Shown one piece after another: positions 23,894 to 32,919 of a stretch of DNA of 64,000 nucleotides (the stretch's first letter is position 1; each line of letters begins with the position of its first letter). The DNA is from Anoplopoma fimbria (lineage: Eukaryota > Chordata > Actinopteri > Perciformes > Anoplopomatidae): assembly GCF_027596085.1 (NCBI RefSeq), contig NC_072456.1:14212744-14276743 (forward strand), written 5' to 3'. The notes beneath the pieces were generated by a model, which was not told the origin of the DNA, did not search any database, and saw only the letters and a list, made by a program, of their open reading frames with translations. The position numbers and the translations under genes are program-made.

Positions 23894-24229
23894 ACATATT
23901 ATGTCTGTTTGTACTGATGAAAAAAAACTGTTTTATCGTGGCTGCGGAGCCCACAGACGTTAAGAAAGAATGCTGGCCATGCAGAAGAAAAGAGAAAAAG
24001 TGTTTATCTTTTGCCATTAGTTATTGTTCCTCTTCTTGATTCTTTTGGATTTTTTTCTGTAGTTGCCACTTATTTGTTTGCCTTTTCCTTATTTGATTTA
24101 TTTGAGAGATGTCCACCTCAGAGTCAGAGTCAATACTTAGCGAGGTTGGGTTAACGGGGTTGCAGCGAGGTGGGAGTGTCTTGGATGCTTTTGATGTCAG
24201 GTGAGACGGTCGGTGTTTCGGTCTTTGCC
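23894..24229. other. Spacer between two mobile-element blocks
   Basis: No gene is recognised. The right part (about 24140-24229) may belong to the retroelement leader that follows. Confidence 0.4.
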
Positions 24230-24425
24230 GTCGCAGACTTGGGGGAGGAACCTCAGGGGAGGTGTTTGTCACGTTTAGATGCGAGTTGTTTGTAGCTTAT
24301 GAGCTAATTCAGATGTGTGATTAAACTGTAGCTTTAGCGACGTTGCTAGCTTTGAGCTAGTTTTGCCCTGTTTTAATATTTTTCCACTGTTCACTATAGG
24401 AGTTTGTGGCTAAAAGAAATAGGAA
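24230..24425 (+). mobile_element. Ty3/gypsy-like leader fragment
   Basis: The stretch GTAGCTTATGAGCTAATT, then AAACTGTAGCTTTAGCG and GTTGCTAGCT, closely matches the reverse complement of about 32.34-32.42 kb. There it immediately precedes a gag-like start codon. Here the homology fades before the gag start, so only the leader remains. Confidence 0.55.
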
Positions 24426-25048
24426 AGAAAGTTCTCTTCTGACTCTGATAATTTGCCTTATTATAATCGCACCAATACATCGTTTCCGTTTAGTTTAATT
24501 TAGCTTTATCATTCAAACATTTCACTATTATAATTAGGGTTTTCTTCACATTTTTGTACTTCATTCTGTAGAAGGCTGTAGAGTTCTTTCTCTCCCTTTA
24601 TTCCTCCCAGCTTTTATTTTTAATGAAATTAATACATATCTTCTTAATTTTCTCTTTTGCACTTTGCCAAAAGCTATATCTATGTTCAACAAAATCAAAA
24701 TCAGGTAGAACATTAGCCAAGAATCTTTTTAATTTTAATTTTAAAAAGCGCATCATTTAACAGGCTTATATTAAAGCACCATACTCCCCCACACCTCTTG
24801 GTTTTCATACCCCTATACCTAGTGCCAAACAGACATGGTCACTCCACGAGTATATAGTATAATTTATGCAAGTTAAAGACAGAATCACCCCCTGTGAGTG
24901 GCAAATGCTGGAAGTCAGGGCAAAGTTTTTTCAAAGAACAAAAAATTATCAAATTCAAGACGAGAGATGAGCTGCTCTGATTTTCATAGTCTCCACCGGA
25001 GAAGCAGTTGGTCGATCTGCTGTTTGTGAGGACAAGTAAGGAAAAAGT
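24426..25048. other. Noncoding, with a possible 5S spacer scrap
   Basis: Mostly AT-rich. At about 24893-24913, GTGAGTGGCAAATGCTGGAAG matches the 5S spacer phrase near 28110 except for one base. No gene is seen. Confidence 0.4.
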
Positions 25049-25146
25049 GCTTACAGCACCTGGTATTCCCAGGCGGTCTCCCATCTAAGTACTGACCAGG
25101 CCCGAACCGACTTATCTTCCTAGATCTGACAAGATCGGGCGCGCAC
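25049..25146 (-). pseudogene. 5S rRNA pseudogene, 3' three-quarters
   Basis: On the minus strand this aligns without gaps to 5S nucleotides about 24-118, including GGGAGACCGCCTGGGAATAC and CCAGGTGCTGTAAGC. Several substitutions lie in the middle (GATAAGTCGGTTCGG in place of the normal GCTAAGCAGGGTCGG). The first 23 nucleotides are missing, so part of the mature end is lost. The 5' break lies at nearly the same nucleotide as the break in the plus-strand fragment at 29685. Confidence 0.85.
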
Positions 25147-25267
25147 ACCAAAAAGTCATTATATCTCATAGAAAAAATCAAAAGGAGAGGGGGAAAAAAG
25201 TAGCGCCAGGTGTTCCAAACTATTTAAACTGCTCAGCTGTTCAACACCCATGCACAGTGTTCAGGGT

Positions 25268-25620
25268 GTTCTTCTTCTTTGGGTTTTAACAGCAGCTTGC
25301 ATCCTTAACGGTGCACTACTGCCATCTTCTGGAGTTGACATATTCTGCTTTACCCACTTCCACCACACTCCAGTATGTTCTTTACTCCTGCTCCTGTCCT
25401 TCCTGATCATTTATTTTCTTCCAACATGTCCTTTCTCTTTGATTCATATCTCCTGCATCTAACCAGCACATGCTCTACAGTTTCTGGTATTTCACAATGA
25501 TCACAAAAAAACGGTTGGATGCTTCCCTATAATGTAGAGGGTACTGTTTAGATTACTGTGCCCTATTCTTAACTTAGTAATGACTGTCTCCTGTTTTCTA
25601 TTTCCTCCGCTACTTCTCAG
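25268..25620 (-). mobile_element. 3' end of a LINE with C-terminal CCHC motif
   Basis: Minus-strand translation gives CDHCEIPETVEHVLVRC, the Cys-Cys-His-Cys motif near the end of reverse transcriptases of I/Jockey-type LINEs. In-frame stops lie upstream of it. A short 3' UTR follows (GGCAGTAGTGCACCGTTAAG), ending in AAGAAGAAGAA near 25268. It is decayed and 5' truncated. Confidence 0.65.
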
Positions 25621-25621
25621 A

Positions 25622-25680
25622 TGGAAATAGGGAGATCATGACTTGCCGGAACACGCCCATTGAGGATCTCGGATGCTTGA
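25622..25680 (+). pseudogene. 5S spacer plus rearranged 5S fragment
   Basis: GGAAATAGGGAGATCATGAC, then TTGCCG, is identical to the 5S intergenic spacer near 28000. It is joined directly to GAACACGCCC (5S nt 21-30), six foreign bases and GATCTCGGA (nt 41-49). It forms the left flank of the ORF1-bearing insertion. Confidence 0.7.
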
Positions 25681-27845
25681 GGGTGCCTGGTGTACTTGAG
25701 TGGGAGAGGAGGACGGTGTTGGAGCGAGGATTCTTTTGGTAGTAAATCAAGTATTTATAGATAATTTTTTGGTTAGTTTTTCATCTAGTCGTTTATTCCC
25801 CCGACAGCTTGCTGTTTGGGGGAGTATTAGTATACTTTAGTTCGGTTTTTTTCGATGTCTCACGCGGTTTTGAAAACTGGAATGGAAGACGGCATGGAAC
25901 GGAACACGGCTCCTGGTGCGGCGACGGATGGTGGTCGTGTGGCGAAGGGGACATCGGAGGACGTACTGGGCGGGAGACCGGTGACTGCGGAGAGAGCAAC
26001 GAGAGAGAAGGAGGACAAGGTTGCGGATGGTGGCCCGAGCTACAGCAGGGAGTTGTCTGTGGCTGTGGAGCTGGTGGGAGAGGAGAAAATCCCGATGATG
26101 GAGATGTTAAGGGCGATGCAGAGTGTGTGTGGACTGGTCTTGGGATGTCGCTACCTCTCATTGAACAAATATGAAGTGACGATGAATCACCCCAACGGGA
26201 AGCGGCGATTGTTGGATGGTTTTAGGATAAGGGGGACCAGCGTCGTCGCAAAAGACTTGACATCAGATGAGATGGTGGTGTCCTTCATGAGTCTACCGGT
26301 GTACATTACGGATGAGGAGATTCTGAAGAAGCTTGCGGACTGGGGTGTGGAGGCAGTTTCGCCCATTGCAAGGAGGAAGTGGCCTGGGATGACCATATGT
26401 GAGGGAACACGCTTTGTTAAGGTGAAGTTTAACAAGGAAGTACGGTCCTTGCCTTGGTCCACACGTTTTGACACTGAAAAGGGTGCTGAATATTTCCGTG
26501 TCATCCATGACAGACAATTAAAGGTGTGTAGATTGTGCATCCAGCCTGGACACATAGTGAGGGACTGTCCTGACTTCCTGTGTCGGAAGTGCGGGAAGCA
26601 GGGACACTATGCAAGGGAGTGTGTGGCTGTGATTAAATGCAGAGAGTGTGGTAATAGAAGGGAAAATTGTGTGTGTAAGGAGGAGCAGGTGGGAGGGGGT
26701 GCCCTCTCAGTTGACCCAGACTCAAGGGCTGTATCGTTGGAGAGTGAGGAAAGTGGAGGGGAAGAGAGTGAGAAAGAGGAGATGGAGCACGGGGAGCTGT
26801 CTGACGGGGAGACAGTCTTGGACAGTCAGCTACGGGTTGTGCTGAAGGACCCGGGTGTGGGGGGCACGGGGTTGCCCGGGGGGCAAAGCTCTCAAGTAGA
26901 GCTTTCCTCTCTACCGGCATCTGGGCACCCTACACCAGCGGAGGGCGTAGCCAAGGTGCCGCGGGGGTCTGGACAGTTGGGGAACGAGGCGGGACATGGC
27001 ACGGGGGCTAGCCTAGAAGTTGATTTGGTTGAGTCAATGGCCCCGGCATCAGGGGGAGATGGGGGCACAGGGATGGGGGGGGGGGCAGGAGCTCTCAAGC
27101 GGGGCTCCTCTCTTTACAGGCGCCCGTGTGGCCTACAGTAGAGGGAGATGCAGCCGGGGAGTCTTGTGCTGGGACTAGTGAGGCTACAGCCGACGCGTCT
27201 CATTGGCGTGGTATGGCGCCTATAAGTTCCCCCCCCACACTGGCTGATGGAAGGGAGAGGGAGAATAAGTCTGGGAATGAGGCGTTGGGTGTTTGTAGGG
27301 AGAGGGCGCCCAGGGTCGGACGCAGGAGAGGGGTTGATTCCGATGAGGAACAGAGGAACTTGAAAAAGAAACAGAAAAAAAAAAAAGTAAGAAAGGAAAA
27401 AAAGAAGAAGAGAATGGGGGGGGGGGGGGAAATCTATTTGAAACTTAACATTGTTGTGCTTCAGTCCAATCATCAGTCATGCAGGTGCAAAGAAAAAGAA
27501 GTAAACTTTCCATTTCCCATGTGGGAAGAAGGAGTATAAATAAGTAATATTTAAAGAGGAAATAGTCATTTCATTTTTATCATTTTGATGTTTGTGAATA
27601 CTATGACTTATTTTGAAAACAATCTAATTTTCCATAAAAAAAAAAAGGAAAAACATAGTGTGGGCATTGTTTTTCCTGCTTGTTAAAAACCTGGCAGACC
27701 ACTCCGACGCAAATGTTTGTTGTGTATGATGAGGGTTAACCTCTCTATGTGATTGTTGCGTACATTTGTGATTATCAACTATCTGTATGTCTTGTGTGTG
27801 TCATACCGTGTTTGGTTATGACTGTAAAAAAATTGTAAAAAAATT
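25674..27845 (+). mobile_element. Tx1/L1-type retroelement inserted in a 5S gene
   Basis: A 2.2-kb insert carries a zinc-knuckle ORF1. It ends in an A-rich repeated tail (two TTGTAAAAAAA units) fused to 5S nucleotide 41. The decamer GGATCTCGGA lies on both sides (25664-25673 and 27846-27855) as a target-site duplication taken from the 5S gene. No ORF2 is present, so this copy is internally deleted or non-autonomous. Tx1-group L1-clade elements with sequence-specific targets, including a 5S-directed lineage in fish, are known; membership here is inferred from ORF1 and the target. Confidence 0.8.
25855..27430 (+). pseudogene. Retroelement ORF1 (gag-like, zinc knuckles), frameshifted
   Basis: A nucleic-acid-binding ORF1 protein starts at ATG 25855. 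The long frame carries an RRM-like middle region (GTRFVKVKF) and three Cys/His knuckles in series: CRLCIQPGHIVRDC, CRKCGKQGHYAREC and a CRECG...CVC group. It is read to a stop at 27139-27141. A second frame from about 27126 supplies the expected highly basic end (KKKQKKKKVRKEKKKK). The break falls near the G run at about 27074-27086, so one or more bases there have changed. The central part is Gly/Ser/Glu-rich. ORF1 proteins of this class coat the element RNA. Confidence 0.85.
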
Positions 27846-27846
27846 G

Positions 27847-27924
27847 GATCTCGGAAGCTAAGCAGGGTCGGGCCTGGTCAGTACTTGGATGGGAGACCGC
27901 CTGGGAATACCAGGTGCTGTAAGC
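27847..27924 (+). pseudogene. 5S rRNA 3' part (nt 41-118)
   Basis: Identical to the complete 5S copy at 28283 from GATCTCGGAAGC onward, including the T7 terminator after it. The first 40 nucleotides were displaced by the retroelement insertion to the left. Confidence 0.95.
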
Positions 27925-28282
27925 TTTTTTTCACTCCTCTTTACAAAAAGCAGGGGGTGCTGCTGCTGCTTTTTCAGTGGACACAGACAGGCTCTGAGGG
28001 AAATAGGGAGATCATGACTTGCCGGTATAGAATGGCAAAAGTCCATTTAGCTGATGGCTTTCATCACTCCTAAGCTCACTGATCATTTCCTTAGAAAAAT
28101 GCACTCGCATTGCGTTACTGTGAGTGGCAAGTGCTGGAAGGAGCGAAAAAACATTTGTTCAGCAGTGTTTTTTTCAATTTTCTGCTAATGTTTACTACAT
28201 TTCAGCGGTAAATATTTGCCTTTTTATTGCACAAACTGGTGCTATGGTATCTTTAAAAGGCCCTTTGGTAGGCAGAACTTTC
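27925..28282 (+). repeat. 5S rDNA intergenic spacer, copy 1
   Basis: T-run terminator, then a GCTGCTGCTGC phrase and unique spacer. A TTTAAAA box at 28252-28258 is about 30 bases before the next 5S start, the usual place of the external TATA-like element of 5S genes. It is nearly identical to the next spacer, apart from a few changes and a short indel near 28002. Confidence 0.9.
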
Positions 28283-28402
28283 GCTTACGGCCATACCACC
28301 CTGAACACGCCCGATCTCGTCTGATCTCGGAAGCTAAGCAGGGTCGGGCCTGGTCAGTACTTGGATGGGAGACCGCCTGGGAATACCAGGTGCTGTAAGC
28401 TT
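28283..28402 (+). rRNA. 5S ribosomal RNA gene
   Basis: The full-length gene starts GCTTACGGCCATACCACCCT and ends GGTGCTGTAAGC, then T7. The internal control region of RNA polymerase III promoters (AGCTAAGCAGGGTCGGGCCT, GGATGGGAGACC) is intact. The terminal stem pairs GCTTAC with GTAAGC, where many vertebrates have GCCTAC with GTAGGC. This is a compensated change. It is the only complete 5S gene here and could be transcribed, although its neighbours are broken. Confidence 0.96.
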
Positions 28403-28750
28403 TTTTTCACTCCTCTTTACAAAAAGCAGGGGGTGCTGCTGCTGCTTTTTCAGTGGACACAGACAGGCTCGGATGGAGATCATGACTTGCTGGTATAGAA
28501 TGGCAAAAGTCCATTTAGCTGATGGCTTTCATCACTCCTAAGCTCACTGATCATTTCCTTAGAAAAATGCACTCGCATTGCGTTACTGTGAGTGGCAAGT
28601 GCTGGAAGGAGCGAAAAAACATTTGTTCAGCAGTGTTTTTTTCAATTTTCTGCTAATGTTTACTACATTTCAGCGGTAAATATTTGCCTTTTTATTGCAC
28701 AAACTGGTGCTATGGTATCTTTAAAAGGCCCTTTGGTAGGCAGAACTTTC
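28403..28750 (+). repeat. 5S rDNA intergenic spacer, copy 2
   Basis: Same spacer as copy 1; the unit from gene start to gene start is 468 bp. TTTAAAA again lies about 30 bases before the following 5S copy. Confidence 0.92.
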
Positions 28751-28860
28751 GCTTACGGCCATACCACCCTGAACACGCCCGATCTCGTAAGCTAAGCAGG
28801 GTCGGGCCTGGTCAGTACTTGGATGGGAGACCGCCTGGGAATACCAGGTGCTGTAAGCCT
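28751..28860 (+). pseudogene. 5S rRNA copy with 10-base internal deletion
   Basis: Same start and end as the complete gene, but GATCTCGTCTGATCTCGGAAGC is reduced by ten bases. The deletion lies next to a direct repeat of GATCTCG spaced ten bases apart, so slippage is a likely cause. It removes much of helix III, so a working rRNA is unlikely. Promoter boxes and the T-run remain. Confidence 0.93.
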
Positions 28861-28869
28861 TTTTCACTC

Positions 28870-29619
28870 CTTACATTACAGAGGACATTATTGGGAAACC
28901 GCTACCTCCCCAGTTAAAAGAAGATGGTGGCTGGGAACCCGTGTGGTAGACGGGACGAGGTTTCTGAAAGTGAGGTTCAATGACACTGTGCAGTCCCTCC
29001 TGTACTCCACTAAATTCGAAGTGGCACTGAGTATTTCAGGGTAATCCATGATCGCCAGGTCAAAGTCTGACGGATTTGCATCCAGCCTGGTCACATAATG
29101 AGGGAGTGCCACAGGTGTAACATTCAGGGGCACTATGCACGGGAGTGCAATAAGAAGTGCCAGTTATGCCGTAATGTGGAGGCAGACTGCATCTGCCGCA
29201 CCAGCGACGGAGACGAGGACGAGGACAAGCAGTCGGGTTTCTGCTGCGAACCGACGCCGGGAGCAGAGGGAGAGAGACAGAGGCCGGAGAGGAGAAAGAT
29301 CGGTGAGGTGGATGGATGGGGAGAGACGGAGGCGGGTGCGTTGCAGTCAGCAAGTGGAGATGTGGGGGCAGAGACCCCCCCTTCCTATGGCAGTGAATGC
29401 GGTGATGGCCTTGGACAGCATTGGCTCGGAGGTGGAGGGTGGGTCAAGAGGGCGAAGATGGAACCAGAAAGAAAGGGTCAGCGCCGCATATCCAGTGTCG
29501 CCAGTGCTGGTGCCATGGGGATGGAGGTGGAGTCTTCGGCACTGCTCTTGGTTGCTGATAAAGCAGATTTTCCTGGCTTGGAGAAGGAGGGCGCTGTGGC
29601 TGCGGCAGCTCCAGCAGCT
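28870..29619 (+). pseudogene. Second retroelement ORF1 fragment, in the 5S spacer
   Basis: In pieces and different frames it parallels the 25855 ORF1: VVDGTRFLKVRFND matches its GTRFVKVKFN block, and CHRCNIQGHYARECNKKC matches its second knuckle. Stops and frame changes separate the pieces. It replaces most of a 5S spacer: the 5S pseudogene is on its left and the last 65 bases of spacer on its right. Confidence 0.8.
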
Positions 29620-29684
29620 GAATTTTTATTGCACAAACTGGTGCTATAGTATCTTTAAAAGGCCCTTTGGTAGGCAGAAATTTC
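29620..29684 (+). repeat. Last part of a 5S spacer
   Basis: Matches the final bases of the two complete spacers (TTTTTATTGCACAAACTGG, then TTTAAAAGGCCC) with two substitutions, and leads directly into a 5S start. Confidence 0.92.
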
Positions 29685-29710
29685 GCTTACGGCCATACCA
29701 CCCTGAACGC
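29685..29710 (+). pseudogene. 5S rRNA 5' end (about nt 1-26)
   Basis: GCTTACGGCCATACCACCCT and GAACGC are followed at once by unrelated sequence and another ORF1-type retroelement. The gene is broken at about nucleotide 24-26, nearly where the minus-strand pseudogene at 25049-25146 begins. Confidence 0.9.
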
Positions 29711-30366
29711 ATCATAGCAGAAGGCGGACGTAAGAAAAGCTGCGGCAAAAAGAAACAAAAGATTGAGTAGCATATGTTGGTTTTTTTACACTAATCTTGG
29801 CTTTCTATTAACAGTTTGCTGTTGAATATTTTTGTTTTTTGTTTTTCTTCGGATGGAAACAATGGCGGTCGAAAACGGAAGTACACAGCGAGACCCGACC
29901 AAGGAAACGGATGACGGGGGGGGTGGAGCACTTCAGAGTTATACACGACACACAGGTAAAGGTCTGTTGGGTGTGCATTCAGCCTGGCCATGTGGTCAGA
30001 GACTGTCCGGAGTTTAAATCCTTCAGATGCGGGAGAAGCGGCCATTACGCACGAGAGTGTGAGGTTCACAACACCTGTGAAGCATGCAAAAAAGAAGCAG
30101 CAAAATGTGTATGTTCGGAGATGGGGGCGTTTGGAGGACAGAGGAATGAGGACCACGACCCCACTGATGGAGAGGAGGAGGAGGTGTCCCAGAAGGCGGA
30201 GACGCAGGAGGGAGCTGGAGGCCGAGGCCAGGAGGAAACTTCGGGGGACTCTAAAGCCGCTGATGGTGGTGACGGCGGAGACCCTGAGCGTTGACAGAGA
30301 GAGGTCGATGTTTCGGGTACTGTACCCGAGCGTGGGCAACAAATCACCCATATGGAACCCCCCGGA

Positions 30367-30655
30367 GATTACATTACATTACATTACAGTCATTTAGCAG
30401 ACGCTTTTATCCAAAGCGACTTACAATCAGTAGTATATTCCATATCATTCACCCATTCACACACTGATGACAGGCTACCATGCAAGGTGCCACCATCAGA
30501 CTCTAACTAACATTCATGCAACATCCAGTCCACACCGATGGCAAGCCTTGGGAGACTTGAGGTTAAGTGTCTTGCCCAAGGGAGGCGGGTATCGAACCAC
30601 CGACCCTCTGATTGGTGAACTACCTTGCTCTCCACTACGCCACAGCCGCCCAGAT
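30367..30655 (-). repeat. Fish SINE/LINE repeat with (TTACA)n end
   Basis: The left end, ACATTACATTACAGTCATTT then AGCAGACGCTTTTATCCAAA, is the reverse complement of the tails at 51.7 and 58.5 kb. It interrupts the third retroelement and so is younger. Confidence 0.85.
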
Positions 30656-30869
30656 CTGCTGCCCACTGAGGGGCGGGGATGTGGCTGAAGGAGATGGGAT
30701 GGAGCGAAGGCGCGGTAGTGGACACTCCGAGCTGAGCTCTGTGGAGGAGATGAGATCTCCAACGAAACAATAAAGCAGATTAAAAGAAAGAAGAAATCAA
30801 CCGAGAAAGCAAAGGTAAAGAAATGATATATCACGATGGGTTTAATACCTTCCTTTGAAGCTGAAAACT

Positions 30870-31790
30870 ATGAGTGCCATAACAAAAATTGCCTCACTAA
30901 ATGGCAACGGACTAAGAGACAAACAAAAGTTTTAAAAAGTAATTGCAGCTTTAAATGTAGATGTGCTTTACTTACAAGAGACACACTGGACGGAGGACAT
31001 TATGGGGAAGATCCGTATGTTATGGAAAGACTATATATTTTCAAATAACGGAAGTCATAGAGCATGCGGGGTTGCGATATTGATTAAAAAAGCGAATTTA
31101 ACCAATGTTAAAAAAGTCTTCCAGGACGAAAAGGGGAGAGGATTGTTATTGATTTTGAAAATAAAAATACACAATATAGGCTGATTAATTTATATGCACC
31201 AAATAACGAAACAGAACGAGTAAAATCTTTTAAAAAAATGAAACAGCTCTGCGCAGGCAACTGTTTAATAATGGGGGACTTTAATGTGTGGTGCACTAAA
31301 CTGGATACATCAAACAGTGCAAAGTTAAGATCAGATGCATCAAGAAGCACACTGAACCAAGTGATGCCGAGTAAGAATATGGTGGATGCATGGAGATATG
31401 AAAACCCATACAAGAGTGAATTCTCCAGGAGACAAATGGAGATGGGATTTTAAAATAAAGCCTATATCTGCTAAATGGAAAATTCCAAAGGAGAAATACT
31501 CACGAGGCAGGAGGAGATCCTTGAAGAGATACAAGAGTTTTATCAAAAGCTCTTCACCAATAATACCCCTGAGATGGAATACATTGAGAAAGTAAAAAAA
31601 GTATATAGAAAATAGCCTAATGGAACAGGATTAACTATGGTGCGATATGCCATTAACCTTATCAGAAATGTAACAAACAATAAAAAGCCTAAATAAAAAT
31701 AAAGCCCGGGCTCGGACGCTTTGACAGCAGAATTATATCTGGAATTTAATGTTTTGATGGCCCCCATACTACTAAACCTTTATAATGCAA
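30870..31790 (+). pseudogene. L1-clade ORF2: endonuclease and start of reverse transcriptase, broken
   Basis: It starts ATG 30870 (MSAITKIASLNGNGLRDKQK) and then changes frame. The apurinic-type endonuclease motifs appear in order: IASLNGNGLRD, LQETHW, LINLYAPN and MGDFNVW. Past about 31450 the sequence jumps to the linker (ILEEIQEFYQKLF) and a piece of the polymerase (SPGSDALTAELY), with stops between. The polymerase core is missing. This would be the target-cutting and copying protein of the Tx1/L1-type element. Confidence 0.85.
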
Positions 31791-31868
31791 TGGAAATAGA
31801 ACAGTCTATTTCCCAAATTCGCCCACAAAAGGAATAATAACTCTAATCTTCAAAAACAGGAAATCAAA

Positions 31869-31975
31869 CATACCTTATGTTACATTCCCCGATTAAGGTC
31901 CAAGGGATGAGAGGAGTAACATTATAAATTACCCAGGGAAAAAGAATCATGGGCAACGGATGAATAAACAAAAAA
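31869..31975. repeat. Direct repeat, left copy
   Basis: About 107 bp similar to 32812-32919: CAAGGGATGAGAGGAGTAAC against CCAGGGGATGAGGGGAGTAA, both ending in GATGAATAAAC. The two flank a gag-like minus-strand fragment. Confidence 0.7.
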
Positions 31976-32425
31976 AAAACGTGCTCCGCCACACGGCTCG
32001 GCACGGCCAGAGTGAAACCAAGAGGCTGCTGCTCGGTTGCCTCCCACACCAGATGATCAGAGCTCCCGCCTTCCGGACATACTGCTTCCACAGCCGCGGG
32101 CTCTAAGCCAGCAGACTCTACAGGACCCGGTAAACTGAGAACCCCTTTACTACACAAACTATTCAGAAGAACAGCTTTGAGTTCCCCTTTAGAAAGCAAA
32201 CTCGAAACAGGGACTTTATAATACACTGCAATCTCCCGCAAATCACCCTTCTTACATTTCTCAAACTGAGTGAGAGAAGGATTAGCCACAAACTCCTCCA
32301 TATCAAAGGCTGCTATAGTGATCACTGGAAGAAAATAAAAAAAAAACACTAGCTCCCAGCTAGCAACACCGCTAAAGCTACAGTTAAAACACACAGTTTA
32401 ATTAGCTCATAAGCTACACACAACT
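31976..32425 (-). mobile_element. Ty3/gypsy-like gag start with leader
   Basis: On the minus strand an ATG at 32299-32301 opens a frame whose first about 100 residues (MEEFVANPSLTQFEKCKKGD, then a short SAP-like helical segment) look like the gag N-terminus of fish Ty3/gypsy-type LTR elements. The leader before it matches 24.23-24.42 kb in opposite orientation. No protease or polymerase follows. Classification is from general appearance. Confidence 0.5.
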
Positions 32426-32811
32426 AGTAAACATTAGAGTTAACTAGTCGTAGCTATAACCAACTTCCCCAGATCCTGCCTAGTGAAACTTTACCTAGCT
32501 ATCTTCTGGAGCGTGCCGGGCTCGAGGCGACTTGAAAGGCAAACATCAGCGGCCGAAACCCTGAAACGCCTACCTCCACCGGGGACTTATCCCCACCCAG
32601 GATTACTCCGAAAACAAGAAAGGCAAAATAAAAACGCAGTGCCCGAAGGAAAGACTGATACAGCCCAGCTGGACACTCGCCTGTCTAGTCCAAGGAAGCT
32701 GAGGAATGCTACGTTAAAAGACTATGCAATAGACATCCAGATATCAATACTTATTGCGAAAGGTCACAGGAGACAATCTCCACACAAGGAAAACACACAC
32801 TTAATTACCCA

Positions 32812-32919
32812 ATCAGCTACTTTGATCTCCCTGATTAATGTCCAGGGGATGAGGGGAGTAACGATGTATATTACCTAGGGGAAAATAATCATGGGCATCT
32901 GATGAATAAACACTAAAAA
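32812..32919. repeat. Direct repeat, right copy
   Basis: Partner of 31869-31975. The two copies might be diverged LTR pieces of the gag-bearing remnant or a duplicated segment. Confidence 0.7.

Larger units (their letters stand above)
29711..31868 (+). mobile_element. Third Tx1/L1-type element, ORF1 and ORF2 remnants
   Basis: After the broken 5S end comes a second 5' region (ATTTTTGTTTTTTGTTTTTC). ORF1 pieces at 29839-30294 include CWVCIQPGHVVRDC and GRSGHYARECE. A separate repeat has inserted at 30367-30655. The basic ORF1 end follows, then ORF2 from 30870. It is internally deleted and frameshifted throughout. Confidence 0.75.

Noticed and set aside
25855..27430. Host zinc-finger gene of the CNBP or ZCCHC kind
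   Set aside because: The knuckle frame sits between 5S target duplications, has relatives at 28.9 and 29.8 kb, and one relative is followed by an L1-type endonuclease.
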